From Phytophthora colocasiae (taxonomy: Eukaryota; Oomycota; Peronosporomycetes; Peronosporales; Peronosporaceae): DNA of 64,000 bases. Positions 1 through 10,355 of this stretch are shown here, piece after piece. Positions within the stretch are counted from its first letter, which is position 1, and each line of letters starts with the position of its first letter. The position numbers and the translations under genes were made by a program. The notes under the pieces were generated by a model. The model saw only the letters and a program-made list of their open reading frames with translations. It had not been told where the DNA came from and searched no databases. The stretch lies in NCBI GenBank assembly GCA_018806915.1, contig JAGKQI010000096.1:1426001-1490000 (forward strand), read 5' to 3'.

Positions 1-3000
1 TGGAGCGTTTCTTCAAACAGATCCATGAGAGGCAGCAATAGAGCTGACGAGGCCGTGCGCTTCGATCCCAACGGCTTGTTTGAAGAAGACACCGCTCCAA
101 ATCTCGAGAATTGCGCAGCCAACCATCCCACCAACGCTGTTTTCGTCACGAGATAGGTACTTCCTGAAGGTGTTCGCAAAGCTGCAAGAAGAATGCTCGT
201 AATCAACGGTTGTGTGTGCGTATCCGCCAACTCGGACGTAAAGAAACTCAACAGCATCGGCAGCACGTGACGTCGCACAAGCAGCGCAACGTCATCATCA
301 CCACGAACTCCACGTCGAAGCATGTGGAGAAGCCACGAACGTTCTTGGCGGAAAGTTAGAGGCGTCCGACTGTTAAACAGCGAGTAGAACATTGGCACAT
401 CCGACAGATCCATGGCTGGGCGAGCCAACAGGAAGTGATTCACTTGCTGGTACAACACGTGCGTCGGACGAGTTAACACAGCAAGTGCGTCATTGAGAAA
501 CACAGTCACAACCGACGGAACCTGCTCAAGTGGCTCCTGGACTCCACGACGGAACACGTCCAGCAAAAGATGCACCTGTCTCCCCGCTTTAAAGTCGCTT
601 GTCGTTTCCGTTGTAGCCTGCAGAGTTTCATGAAGATGTGCGAGGATGCCGAACGCATATTCACGCATCTTCTCCACATCAGAAGACGTCGCACGAATTG
701 CTACGCCCATTAAACCTTGTAACACAATGTCTCCGTCCGGCAAGTCGGACGACGAGATGAAATGTGAAAGCATCGGCAAAAGAAAAGCTGGGTCATAAGC
801 CTCAGTTTGCTTGTCATCTCTTGGAAGGTCTGCATCAAGTTCCAAAAGGGAGGAATCACTTGCGGTCGAGACCTCGCGTTCTAATGGAAAGTGTTCGACG
901 GTGGCACGAATTCGATTTTGCTCGAGACCTCCGCCCAACACCCAGGCGGAGTCGTCAACCAGATCGTTGTGGGAACGCTTTGATGACAAATCCGTTGTAG
1001 AAGACGCACCGAAGCGGAAGCCCATGCTTACTAGCGTTAGCTCTTCCTGCTGCGTCTCGAATTCAGCAAACAGGACCCGCAAACTGCGATCAAACGGCGA
1101 GAGTGACATCGAGTACGAACTCAACAACGTCTGTAAGATCGAGCGCGTGTAGTTCCCCGTGATACGAACGAGTTGAGCCAGAACGCGCACCAAAAGAAGG
1201 CGTACAGTGTTGTTGTCTGTCTTTTGAAGGGTCTGAGCAAAGCATAAGTGCTGCACCACTGCATCGAAATGCGCTTTGAAATTGAAATCGACGCTGCTCG
1301 AGTCGTTACCCACTAGACGCAGCAAAACTGCTGTTAACTTGACAAAACCCTCGAACCCAAACTCGCTGACACTCTCTTGGACAATTTCACGCGCCTCCGA
1401 AAGTAGCGGAAAAACCATCTTCAAAGCAATCAGCTGCTTCTCTTGGCCCTGGCCCTTTAGAGATCTAACAACACGTTCGATCAGCAGCATTGTCGCTTCA
1501 TACTCCTTCAGCAAATGCTTCTCCACATCATTTTGCACTATCTTCAGAGCTGCCAGGCTGCTCCGAACGAGAATGAGCAATAAACTCACATCCACGTAGT
1601 CATCATTGCCACTGTTACGCAACAACAACAGTAACCCAAGCAGCTGCGTAGAAGAAAGACGCTCCTCGGTTTCCAACCTTGCTAATTTCTTCACAATATC
1701 GCCAGCAGGCGCATCCAGAGCGTTGGCGTTTATACCAGAATCGATTGATACGTGTTGCAACAGTGCAAGTTCTGCTGTGTAGCTTCCCTGGGAGCCCAAC
1801 AACACGCGCTTGGTGCAAACTGGAATCAACTGCTCCACAAATTGGCGTAGATTCTCGCTCACAATGCGCGTAAACACGTTGTAAATCGCCCCTACAAGTT
1901 CACATTTGACGCGATCATCTTGCTCTCGCTGAAGTCGCTTCAGCAGTTGCTCTTGAAACACCAGGGGGAAATCTGCAGCCCCGTTTCCGGATTGAATTGC
2001 TGCGATAATAGCTCGCAGCACACCTGTGCAGTGCTTCGTTGAATCTGTTTGGGCACTTCGTACTACAAGAGGCACTAGGGAGCTCCCAATTGATGCAACA
2101 GCATTGGAAGCTTCGATCCCACCCAAGCGTCCAAGTACCGTGAATCCAGTCGTGAAAAACGACACCTGTCGCTTGTGTTGGTTATTCAACAGCTGCCAAA
2201 GTTTGCGTGAGAGTAGCTTCGCACGCTTATAGTCCGCGAATGACTCGAACTGCTTGCCATTGTCTACCAGGGATTCAAGAACACGTTCAATGAGCACCAC
2301 GTGAGGGGCGTTGATAGTTGTTGTGCTGAAATGGCGCAACAAACTATCCAACACAGGCATGCAGGTAGTAGCAGGAGCGCGCGAAGCTAACACTGCTACG
2401 GTGGGCACACCAGTACGTTGAAATAGGCCGCCAAAGTCACACAGAGTCGATAAATCCGTATCTGGGTTGTTGCTCGAGTAAATTCGCAGAGAAACCATTT
2501 CCACAGCAGAAAGTTGTCGCCACAAGAGAGAGTTCGAAACACTACCCACCACGGCTCGTAGCTTGAAGAGGATCCGGTCTAGTACATTGAAAGGTGGGAC
2601 GTCCTCGCTAGAAACAAGAACGATCGTCAGTAGATAGAGAAGCAGTTCACACAGCTGCGTCGATCCACTTGCAGGGAGCTTGGAATGACTGGATGAAAGA
2701 AAAAATAGCAGTTGTTCGCACATGCGCGCTGATTCCGTTGCTGACACCTGACGATCCTTAGCAACACGTGCCATCGAAGCAATTGTTGAGTCCTGTTCTT
2801 GAGAAGTCTTGCTCGCGATACTGAAAAGAACATGTTGAAGGACAACTGATGCAGGGATCACCTCCGCGAAGTTCTCTGCGACAGTCAACTGCTTTTTCTT
2901 GCTGGTCAGGAGTGAGAAGATATCCACATCCCCTCGCGCAGACAAGTAATGAAGCACCGGACCAAAAGATTCGTCTACATCCGCACAGTTGCTGACAATC

Positions 3001-5564
3001 TTCTCCCAGGACGAAATCAATTCCGCAGGTGGCATTGTCACCAAAGCTGCAGTGAGAGCACCCGGATCACTAAAGCGGTGCCAGTTGCTGCTAGTCGCTC
3101 TCGCTTTCTTCTTTGGGGTAGCAACGTTCTTAGATGCAGGCTTTCCGGGAGCAAGTGCTTCACAATGAGTTTTAAGCCAAACATAAGCATCTTTACGATC
3201 AGACTCGTCAGATCCCACCGACCGCTTCCGTTTTTTACCGTTGGCATCCTGGCTGTCATCCACTTGTTTTGAAGGCACATCCATATCCGTAAAAGCATCG
3301 TGGCTTGCAATAAGAGCAACTAGTTGTTCCGGGTGCTTACTGGTTGGAATAAGAGCTAGCAAAATCCGCACAGCAAAGGCTACAACACACGGGTCGTCAC
3401 GATACAAGGACAGATCCGTCGCTCCAATCAATCCACGCGAATTGAAAAATCCAACCAGAGCCACAGTAATCGGACTCAGAGAGGACGATGCAGACGAATC
3501 GACTACGCGACTGGCAACCGCAACATACACGAGAGGGTCCGCCATCACAGCACGTGCGAGCTGTTCCGTGAACTCAGCACAAGTTTTGCTTCCGCCGTGG
3601 CGTAAGCTCTCGAGCCAGAACATAACTTCTTCACTGCCACGCCCGCCGTCCAAAGACTCCTGTCCGAAGATGTCCGAAGCGAGTAAAGCACGTTGAAGCA
3701 CTGCTCCTGCCAGCTCTTGCACAGTACCGCTCGTTGAGACGTACAAAAGCAGCATCTGCTGTAACTTTGATCGATCGCCAGAGCTTCGGCTAGTGAAGAG
3801 GAAACGCAGTCGAGAAGTATCCACAGCAAGCAAAAATCGGAGCATCTCACCAATGATCAAGTTTCGCATCGGTACTGACACGGCATCGACATCATCGTCC
3901 AAGTAACGCCACGTTAGAGTCTTGGTGAAATCAACCTTGACTTCACGCATAGTCTGCGGAAGACACTCCAGGTACAGGCGGAAAACGGTGAGTGCACGCA
4001 CGTAGATGAGCGCCACGCTCCGCTCCTGGGAAGTGCACAACTTGAGGAGCAGTGAGACAAGCGCTTCAGGACTCGGAAGCAAGAAGCGCAGCTCTGACTG
4101 CACTTCAGATGCCAGGCCAAGCGATTCCAAAGCCGATGCTAGACACACGTAACGTTTCAGTGTCGCCTCAATCACGCCTAAAGACGAGTAGATGACCAAG
4201 TTATTGCTGTTCTGGATACAACGAGATAGCTCCTTTCGGTAGTTGCCAGGGGCAATTAGTCTTGACGCCAGAGACTGAGCAGAGCACCATGACGAGAGCG
4301 AATCACCACTCTTGGCTGTGGACAGACTTGTAATTACTGCATCCAAGGAGCAGGACAGTAACTTCTGCACTAACGATGCCACACAAAACCAGCGATAGAC
4401 TGGCTTAGGCTCCAACTGAATCGACAACGCAGCGAGATATTCCGACAGAAAGCCTGGATACTTAACGAGAAACTGCATCACGAGTGTCTGCGCTTGACTA
4501 CTGTACAGTAGCTCATTCACACCGATCGTACCCACAGCGTTTCGGATCACCTTCAGTGCGTAGGCCTGTTCTGACGTCGTCACTTCCTCGTTTCCTTGTG
4601 AATTCGACGCTGACTTGGCCAGGAAAAGCCTCAGCGCCTGCGTCTCGGGCACCACATACAGTGCACTGTCGTCAAAGAACAGAGCGTTAAGTACACCCAG
4701 TGCTGTGTCGCGTACACTCTCGTCGTCCTCCACTTGTAGCAGCGCCAGCAATTGGTGCACACATGTGGCATTAAAGACCACGAGCTTGTTCTTGTGCTCC
4801 ACCTCTTTATTATGAAGGACCAGCTCCCCCAATCTGCTGAAAATTGTTGTCAATACTTCAGCTGAATCCCCATCCATGCCTTTGAACAGCGAGGCTGTAA
4901 GTCCTCCCTCTTTCATGGCAAAGCGATGGACACTTTTATCCGGACAAGCTGTGAGTGCCAGTACCAGGTCCACATACGCTGTTCTCAGTTGGAACGGGAC
5001 CTGCTTCACCTCTTCTTGGCCGTCGTCATCCTCTACTGGCTCTGGTTTCTTCCACCGTCTCGTAGCAAGCTTCACAAATGCTCCGCTCTGAAAATTAAAC
5101 AGTCTCACAAGCTCTCTCGTTGCAGTTCCAGCAACTTTCGCTACTGTTGCAAGCAGCTCCAGCGCTCGGTACTCAATTAGTGGCTTGTCGCTCCAGCTCA
5201 GAACCTTCTCCAGTTGCGACGTCTTCTCTCGAATAATTCGGAGCGCAAAAGCTTCAGCTTGGGCGGCATCTTGGCTCTGTTGGGCCTGTAATAGGTGGTT
5301 AACCACGTGCAAAAAGGTTGCAAAGCTCTCGCGCTTCTCCCAGCGACTATTGGCGCCGTGCTGGTCAGGCCAGATACGCAGTAGCAGCTCTCCTTGCGGG
5401 TGGATGGACAGGAATTTGCTGCACAGAGCGGAGGTGTCTGCGGAGCTGTCGGAGGATTCTTCAGGTGGAAAGAGCTGCAAGGCGCGTGCGAAGGACACGA
5501 TGGCGTCGTCCAGGGGCTGGCGGTCGCGCTCCGCCGCTAGAAGCAGCTCCCGCAGCGCCTCCAT
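1..5564 (-). CDS. URB1: URB1/Npa1-like nucleolar pre-ribosome protein, partial (3' end outside window)
   Basis: One uninterrupted minus-strand reading frame runs from an ATG at 5564 to the left edge, about 1,854 codons with no stop, so the C-terminus is missing. The protein is an acidic, leucine-rich helical-repeat protein without catalytic motifs. It looks like URB1/Npa1, a very large armadillo/HEAT-like nucleolar factor that acts in early 60S ribosomal subunit assembly. The part nearest the window edge (roughly residues 1700-1820), with the stretch LLSFFTSEL and nearby helices, resembles the conserved URB1 C-terminal domain. A basic patch (KKRKRS) lies near residue 780. The start was chosen because it is the first ATG of the open frame and translation is leucine-rich from there. 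No introns were needed. Family assignment is from overall character and the C-terminal block, so it is good but not certain. Confidence 0.75.
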   Translation of the reverse strand, partial: MEALRELLLAAERDRQPLDDAIVSFARALQLFPPEESSDSSADTSALCSKFLSIHPQGELLLRIWPDQHGANSRWEKRESFATFLHVVNHLLQAQQSQDAAQAEAFALRIIREKTSQLEKVLSWSDKPLIEYRALELLATVAKVAGTATRELVRLFNFQSGAFVKLATRRWKKPEPVEDDDGQEEVKQVPFQLRTAYVDLVLALTACPDKSVHRFAMKEGGLTASLFKGMDGDSAEVLTTIFSRLGELVLHNKEVEHKNKLVVFNATCVHQLLALLQVEDDESVRDTALGVLNALFFDDSALYVVPETQALRLFLAKSASNSQGNEEVTTSEQAYALKVIRNAVGTIGVNELLYSSQAQTLVMQFLVKYPGFLSEYLAALSIQLEPKPVYRWFCVASLVQKLLSCSLDAVITSLSTAKSGDSLSSWCSAQSLASRLIAPGNYRKELSRCIQNSNNLVIYSSLGVIEATLKRYVCLASALESLGLASEVQSELRFLLPSPEALVSLLLKLCTSQERSVALIYVRALTVFRLYLECLPQTMREVKVDFTKTLTWRYLDDDVDAVSVPMRNLIIGEMLRFLLAVDTSRLRFLFTSRSSGDRSKLQQMLLLYVSTSGTVQELAGAVLQRALLASDIFGQESLDGGRGSEEVMFWLESLRHGGSKTCAEFTEQLARAVMADPLVYVAVASRVVDSSASSSLSPITVALVGFFNSRGLIGATDLSLYRDDPCVVAFAVRILLALIPTSKHPEQLVALIASHDAFTDMDVPSKQVDDSQDANGKKRKRSVGSDESDRKDAYVWLKTHCEALAPGKPASKNVATPKKKARATSSNWHRFSDPGALTAALVTMPPAELISSWEKIVSNCADVDESFGPVLHYLSARGDVDIFSLLTSKKKQLTVAENFAEVIPASVVLQHVLFSIASKTSQEQDSTIASMARVAKDRQVSATESARMCEQLLFFLSSSHSKLPASGSTQLCELLLYLLTIVLVSSEDVPPFNVLDRILFKLRAVVGSVSNSLLWRQLSAVEMVSLRIYSSNNPDTDLSTLCDFGGLFQRTGVPTVAVLASRAPATTCMPVLDSLLRHFSTTTINAPHVVLIERVLESLVDNGKQFESFADYKRAKLLSRKLWQLLNNQHKRQVSFFTTGFTVLGRLGGIEASNAVASIGSSLVPLVVRSAQTDSTKHCTGVLRAIIAAIQSGNGAADFPLVFQEQLLKRLQREQDDRVKCELVGAIYNVFTRIVSENLRQFVEQLIPVCTKRVLLGSQGSYTAELALLQHVSIDSGINANALDAPAGDIVKKLARLETEERLSSTQLLGLLLLLRNSGNDDYVDVSLLLILVRSSLAALKIVQNDVEKHLLKEYEATMLLIERVVRSLKGQGQEKQLIALKMVFPLLSEAREIVQESVSEFGFEGFVKLTAVLLRLVGNDSSSVDFNFKAHFDAVVQHLCFAQTLQKTDNNTVRLLLVRVLAQLVRITGNYTRSILQTLLSSYSMSLSPFDRSLRVLFAEFETQQEELTLVSMGFRFGASSTTDLSSKRSHNDLVDDSAWVLGGGLEQNRIRATVEHFPLEREVSTASDSSLLELDADLPRDDKQTEAYDPAFLLPMLSHFISSSDLPDGDIVLQGLMGVAIRATSSDVEKMREYAFGILAHLHETLQATTETTSDFKAGRQVHLLLDVFRRGVQEPLEQVPSVVTVFLNDALAVLTRPTHVLYQQVNHFLLARPAMDLSDVPMFYSLFNSRTPLTFRQERSWLLHMLRRGVRGDDDVALLVRRHVLPMLLSFFTSELADTHTQPLITSILLAALRTPSGSTYLVTKTALVGWLAAQFSRFGAVSSSNKPLGSKRTASSALLLPLMDLFEETL

Positions 5565-6321
5565 GATGGCCAATTGTGGTGGTCTCGGTTGGTTCTAAGG
5601 ACTGCTCTGTGATTGGTCGGTGTAATGTAAATTTTCGCGATTGTATGACAGATGGCGCTTATGAACCTGTACGTGCTGTACGTGCTGTACTTGCAGTTCA
5701 ACAACGTCTAATGAAAAGAGAATTGATTTACTCATTTCGACAGCATACTCTTCATGCCGGGTACGCTAATTTGACGACAAAGTGTCCGGGAATCAGTGTC
5801 CATCCTGGTGCTGTCGTTCTGGTGGGGCGATGTGAGAATGGTTGAAAGGTTGATCGAAATTCGAGAGCTGCCGTCCGCCAAAGAAAGGGTCATTTGCTGC
5901 GAGGGCTGTACTTGTAGTCGGGTACAGTAGCTACCGATGGCGGATATTGTAGAGCTTGCGGTTGATAGTACTGCTGGGGATCTTGTGTTTGGCGTGCTGG
6001 GTTCCGGAAGATGGTTAAATGAGCTGCCTACCCAAGTGCATTCACACGCAGGCTTAGTGTCTCCTCTGCGCAGAGCTGAAAAAGAATCCTGTCGAGAGAG
6101 ACAATATGCGCCGCCTCTCAGCATTGCCCTCTTTCAGTGGAAAATTCGCACGCACACACTTCCGTCATTACCAGCATAAGGCTTCTCCCTGCGGTGTGAG
6201 GAACGTGGATGCTGTTTTCGATCTCTGTTATACTCGAATGTTGTCCTAGGCTGACAACATTCATCAACCAGGGATATTCTTAAGTAATAAATACCGGTAT
6301 TAATATCCAATCGACGTATAA
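5565..6321. other. Divergent intergenic region between URB1 and VKOR
   Basis: About 750 bp separates two divergently transcribed genes and should hold both promoters. A 9-bp word (GTACGTGCT) is repeated from about 5670, in a run that ends in a similar GTACTTGCA. Open frames at 5732-6124 (minus) and 5937-6179 (plus) overlap each other and have no recognisable motifs; I do not call them genes. Confidence 0.5.
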
Positions 6322-6941
6322 ATGAAGTACGGGATCCGGTTGAGCGTGTACGGGGCGTTGGGTGTGGCGGTGTCGAGCTATGCAGTGTATGTGAAGAAGC
6401 AGAAGACTGTATTGGAGAGTGAATATGCCGCATTTTGCGACTCGGAAGTGTTCTCCTGCTCTGAGGTTAGTAATGCCGTAGTTTTGTGACGAAAGTTTTT
6501 TTTAAATCTTTGTTCTGCAGGTGCTGACGAGTGAGTACAGCAGTTTGCTGTCGCATTGGGGGGTTGTGGAGAGAGATTCCGTGTTGGATGTATCAAACGC
6601 ACACTTAGGAGTAGTTGTGTACACGTTGTACATGTTGTTCCCATTAGTGCAGAAGGTGATGCCGTACCATGCGGAGTTTTACGCTGTGGTCTCGTGCTGT
6701 GCAACGGTGAGTGAAATGGGAATTTCATATTGAGTCTATCGGTCCGATAGGACTTATGCTAATGTTGATTCAGATCGTGATGCTGTACTTGGCCTTCATT
6801 TTGGCGTTTGTGCTGCGGGATTTCTGCATCGTGTGCGTGGCGACATACATCATCACAACTGCACTACTGTGGAACTCGCTGGCGTTGCTCCGAGTGGAGA
6901 GGGGGTGGCATTCGTTGTCTAAGAACCAGAAGTCTGAATAG
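6322..6941 (+). CDS. VKORC1: Vitamin K epoxide reductase (VKOR) family protein, 3 exons
   Basis: Exons 6322-6465, 6521-6706 and 6774-6941 join in frame to a 165-residue protein, the usual size of animal VKORC1 (163). Each intron is 55-67 nt with GT and AG ends. Four hydrophobic segments are visible. The luminal loop carries the conserved cysteine pair (Cys39 and Cys46) followed by a serine/asparagine-rich stretch, and the CIVC motif that forms the redox-active CXXC lies in the last helices. The tail is polar with lysines (KNQKSE), as in the ER-resident family. Members are ER membrane enzymes that reduce quinones such as vitamin K epoxide and drive disulfide formation. The substrate here is unknown. 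The gene ends 73 bp from the 3' end of the converging gene at 7015. Confidence 0.9.
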
Positions 6942-7014
6942 TGAGTAGAGTGGCAGAAACTACGTACGTTTGGAAAAAAAATCATTCCTCAAGGAAAAAT
7001 CTATGCTGCAAACT

Positions 7015-9255
7015 TTACTCCTTCGTCCCGAAGAAGACTGGCTCGGGTCTCGTGATCACCGAGTCCTGGGAACTTGCTTCGCGCTTCAAGGCAGTAGAGA
7101 AGTACTTTGGCGACAACTTGTTCTCACCAGCCTCGATCCTGAACTCGACCACATTCGTTTCGTTTTTTAAGTACGGGTGTCTGTATTTGCGCCATCCCCA
7201 TGGACGCCGACGAAGAAAACGTCGGAAAGTATCTTGAAGACCCACTTCAATCAGCTCGTAGAACTTGAGCTCGCGTGGTGAACGCTTTAACGTGGCCAAG
7301 ATATCGTCAATCGGCACAAAGCACCACCGAATGCACTTGTACAGACGAACCACGTCCTTTGCACGGCCATTGTACTCCTTATGTGTCTCTTGGTTCGGAG
7401 AACTACCAAGGTAGCTGAAGTTGTTGCCAAAGACCAGTTTGTTTAGCAGTCGCAATAACGTCCGCTCTCCGTTGGGTACCCGTAGACGATCGCTCCGAAG
7501 TACAAGCACGAGTGTCTCCACTGGCAGGCGCTGCATCTCGGACACGACCATCAGATCAGACATCCCCGCCGACGATTCATATGGGGCCGCGTAGAACAAA
7601 GTAGTGTGCAGTAGAAAGTGATACAAACTGCATACGGGGTCTCCCCAGACGAAAAACTTGCCACGAAATTGCACCTTCCCCGTTCCTTCGGGCTGTATCG
7701 CTGCAGCTGTAACAGGAGCCAGACTTGACGGCGAAGGAGGCACAAGATCATACCAAGTGCTATACTGCTTGGGGCAGTGCTGGTACTGAATCACGACTTC
7801 ATGCGAGACCTGTGCACGACTGGGATACGCACGCTGATACTTAATCTTCATTTGTCCTCGGATCCAGAACTCGGGATCACTCTTGAAAGCCTCACTGTCA
7901 TATTGCTTGTCCGGATCAGAGGACAGTAGCTGTGGAGACGAGGATCTAATAATGCGCCACAGAATCGGCATTTCGGCGGTGATATCGATCCGTACCTGAA
8001 GCTGAAATTTACTAAATTGCAGCAGTGTAAAGAGATTTCCTTCTCCAGGAGTCACTTCCAGTTCCACAGGCTCTCTCTCCATGTACGGCTTCCATTCTGG
8101 AGCGAAATTATGGTGCAATGCACGCAGGGATGGAGGATGTGGTATATGGAGCCGTATGCTCAACCATTCGCTCAGCCCATCCAGTAAATTTCTCCAAAAC
8201 TCTAGAAGCCGAACTCTGTTAATAAGCCCCGCCACTGCTCGCACAAGGATGTCGCGGTGTTTCAGTTGGTGAATGTACCTATAAGGCATTTTTACCAAGG
8301 CGTCGTAATACTGCTCCGGTGTCAGTGCCTCCACAAAATCTAATAAGCGATCACACAAGATCTGTCGCATCACTTTGTCGTGCAGTGTAGACACTCGATA
8401 CAGCATCTCCATCCATGTCTCCACCGTCACGTGCCGTATAGCGATGAAAAGACAATAGTAGAGCATCGTGTCTCGCATGTGCAGCCACTGTCCAAATCTC
8501 ACCGCCTGCATAGCGTTTCTCTCGTCAATCATCCGCACTTGGTATCTGTAAATATACTCCAGTCCTGTCACGACAGCCCCGATATTTGTGCCTTCAATTT
8601 TGACGTGTATCACGTCTCGTTGTAGCTCGAGAGCCTCCAAACTGGAAGGAGACAGAGGAGTTGGTATGTCATCATTGAATAAGCTCCTTGCACGTCGAGA
8701 TCTAACCATGCCTTGTCCATTTGAAGGCTGTTTTTCGTCCACATCCGGTCGCATCCGTTTCCTCCTTGGAGAAATACCCTGACTGCCATGCTGTGATCGC
8801 CCTGGATTACTGTGATACTTGTGCGCATTGCACCGCACGTAATCGAGTCGTAGCAACTCTGGATTGTGAAGTGGACACTCAGCAACGCCCTCCAAATTGT
8901 CCTTTTCAAGCTGACGGAGATCTTCGACTTCTAGAACTTTTAGGGTAATGGGTCCCTGTTTCACCTCCGATAAATGACGAAGCTGCCGCAGTTGCTTGTA
9001 TAGAAAAGGACAGCGCTGCTGTATAATAGGCAGATGAACAGCTATAGCGCATCCATCTGAGTGCAGCACAATGTCTGGTGGACTGCTCTCCATAAACGAA
9101 ATGGATGAACTGTTCTTCGACAGAACGTTATTGGCATACGAGTGCTGCGGCTGAGAGTACGCAAGAGACTCCTGTTGGATGATGTCCGCGTCGTCATCGG
9201 GCTCGCGGTCGTTCAGCAGCAACACACGCCGCTCGCCGTCTGCTACGCGGTACAT
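7015..9255 (-). CDS. BTB/BACK-domain-like protein, 746 aa
   Basis: Single-exon ORF from an ATG at 9255. Residues about 60-100 (DIVLHSDG followed by a buried-helix pattern) look like the core of a BTB/POZ fold. Residues about 575-620 (LPVETLVLVLRSDRL, then NGERTLLRLLNKLV) fit the BACK domain that follows BTB in many Cullin-3 adaptors. Between them are a basic region with RRKRMR (about residue 165) and a second stretch with BTB-like features (VIHVKIEGTNIGAVVTGLEY). By family analogy it may be a substrate adaptor for ubiquitin ligation, but this is inference. No kelch repeats are present. It lies tail to tail with the VKOR gene. Confidence 0.6.
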   Translation of the reverse strand: MYRVADGERRVLLLNDREPDDDADIIQQESLAYSQPQHSYANNVLSKNSSSISFMESSPPDIVLHSDGCAIAVHLPIIQQRCPFLYKQLRQLRHLSEVKQGPITLKVLEVEDLRQLEKDNLEGVAECPLHNPELLRLDYVRCNAHKYHSNPGRSQHGSQGISPRRKRMRPDVDEKQPSNGQGMVRSRRARSLFNDDIPTPLSPSSLEALELQRDVIHVKIEGTNIGAVVTGLEYIYRYQVRMIDERNAMQAVRFGQWLHMRDTMLYYCLFIAIRHVTVETWMEMLYRVSTLHDKVMRQILCDRLLDFVEALTPEQYYDALVKMPYRYIHQLKHRDILVRAVAGLINRVRLLEFWRNLLDGLSEWLSIRLHIPHPPSLRALHHNFAPEWKPYMEREPVELEVTPGEGNLFTLLQFSKFQLQVRIDITAEMPILWRIIRSSSPQLLSSDPDKQYDSEAFKSDPEFWIRGQMKIKYQRAYPSRAQVSHEVVIQYQHCPKQYSTWYDLVPPSPSSLAPVTAAAIQPEGTGKVQFRGKFFVWGDPVCSLYHFLLHTTLFYAAPYESSAGMSDLMVVSEMQRLPVETLVLVLRSDRLRVPNGERTLLRLLNKLVFGNNFSYLGSSPNQETHKEYNGRAKDVVRLYKCIRWCFVPIDDILATLKRSPRELKFYELIEVGLQDTFRRFLRRRPWGWRKYRHPYLKNETNVVEFRIEAGENKLSPKYFSTALKREASSQDSVITRPEPVFFGTKE

Positions 9256-9346
9256 TTCTGCCTGATCCGCAGGAATGCGAAGTGAAGGTCTCGTTATTAT
9301 AAAATGGTAGGTGCTGGTATAGTCGATGTGCTCTTTAAATAGAATG

Positions 9347-9371
9347 TTGATACAAATGAAATTTGTATCAA
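9347..9371. repeat. Perfect inverted repeat, 11-bp arms
   Basis: TTGATACAAAT is followed after 3 nt by its exact reverse complement. It lies about 90 bp upstream of the BTB/BACK gene (minus strand), so it could act in that promoter region or be the relic of a small element. Confidence 0.8.
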
Positions 9372-9639
9372 AGAGTGCAAATTACAGTTCAAGAGCGATA
9401 GCAAATTTAATGTGTACTTCGAAGTAGGTACTATCATAGTACTACTATGGTCTGAAGCCTACGTTTTAGTAAGGTAAATCATCAATTTAGGGCCATCAAC
9501 CATTTTAAGGCCGTATTTTAACTGCCAATCACGTGAAGTTTTTCACAGAGCAAGTACTTTATTGGCTAAAACACACTAAATACGAATACCTTCAAAAATT
9601 AAATTTGTAAATTTGGCGCGAGGTGTCATGGCTCCAGGC

Positions 9640-9740
9640 GATGACAGATCAGTCGCCTACATGGTTGGCGGCGAGCTTATTGAGGGCACATTATGGGAGC
9701 AGGGTTGTCGCGGGTTCAAGTCCCGTTAATTCTCCGCACT
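9640..9740 (+). repeat. tRNA-derived fragment (T-arm / Pol III B box)
   Basis: Positions 9710-9726 form a perfect tRNA T-arm: a 5-bp stem (with one G-U) around the loop TTCAAGT, giving the Pol III B box GGTTCAAGTCC. I cannot fold a whole cloverleaf because the 5' acceptor strand that would match the 3' flank is absent. The words GGGTTGTCGCGG and CCGTTAATTC recur around 34,990-35,020 inside the Mutator-like element. A SINE or truncated tRNA pseudogene is the best reading. Confidence 0.45.
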
Positions 9741-9847
9741 GATTTGGAAAGTAAAGCATCTATTCAACCTCACTGTGCCAGACACTCGACTAACATTTTG
9801 TTGTTTAGAATACAGCTGAACAAGTGATATGCGCTACATGTACTTAT

Positions 9848-10057
9848 CTACACCTTTACCTGCAGTTGTAGTAACAGCTTTCTTAGACGACTTGGTTTTT
9901 TGCTGCCAGCCTCAGCAAGTTCCTGGAGCACTTCATGGGTAAACAGCATCCCCCCAACTGCGACTCGTTTACGCTTTGTCGTCTTCTTCGGCAGGGGCTT
10001 CAATTGTTGGCCTGCCACTTGACCTCCGTAATCTAATTTCCGTCGAAACTTGATCAC
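9848..10057 (-). CDS. Short lysine/arginine-rich ORF, doubtful
   Basis: A 69-codon minus-strand frame rich in lysine, arginine and leucine, with KKTTKRKR resembling a nuclear localisation signal. No homologue is recognised. It could be the end of a spliced gene or noise; it lies downstream of the AstE-like gene on the same strand but I could not splice the two together. Confidence 0.2.
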   Translation of the reverse strand: MIKFRRKLDYGGQVAGQQLKPLPKKTTKRKRVAVGGMLFTHEVLQELAEAGSKKPSRLRKLLLQLQVKV

Positions 10058-10355
10058 AAGTAGAAATATAAAAGGTGAAGGTGGAATAACCCAAACCTCA
10101 AATGGTCACAAAAATGACACTCACTCAGCGCTTTCAATACTGAAAGCAAGACTAAATTCGGCCGTAAACTGATTAAGTCGATTTTTTTCTTCTCCACGAG
10201 CATGTGCTTAATTTCATTGGTCTGCTACTACAAAAAATCGAGAAAAAATCTCTGGTTTGCGAAGTTTCAGAAACTGTCTCACTTTTTGTCAACGCATAAG
10301 TAGATGCCGAGTAATTCGAGCATCTTTTATCTCGGCCCATATTTGATTTTTTACC

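Larger units (their letters stand above)
9256..10355. other. AT-rich intergenic region with tRNA-like fragment and hairpins
   Basis: About 1.1 kb without a convincing gene. It contains a perfect hairpin at 9347-9371, a tRNA-derived fragment near 9640-9740 and a weak lysine-rich ORF at 9848-10057. The remainder is AT-rich and shows nothing else I can support. Confidence 0.5.

Noticed and set aside
5732..6124. 130-codon minus-strand ORF in the URB1-VKOR interval
   Set aside because: No motif, overlapped by an equally plausible plus-strand ORF, serine/threonine-rich as expected for chance frames in this composition.
9640..9740. Functional tRNA gene
   Set aside because: Only the T-arm and B box are convincing; no acceptor stem or anticodon arm can be folded.
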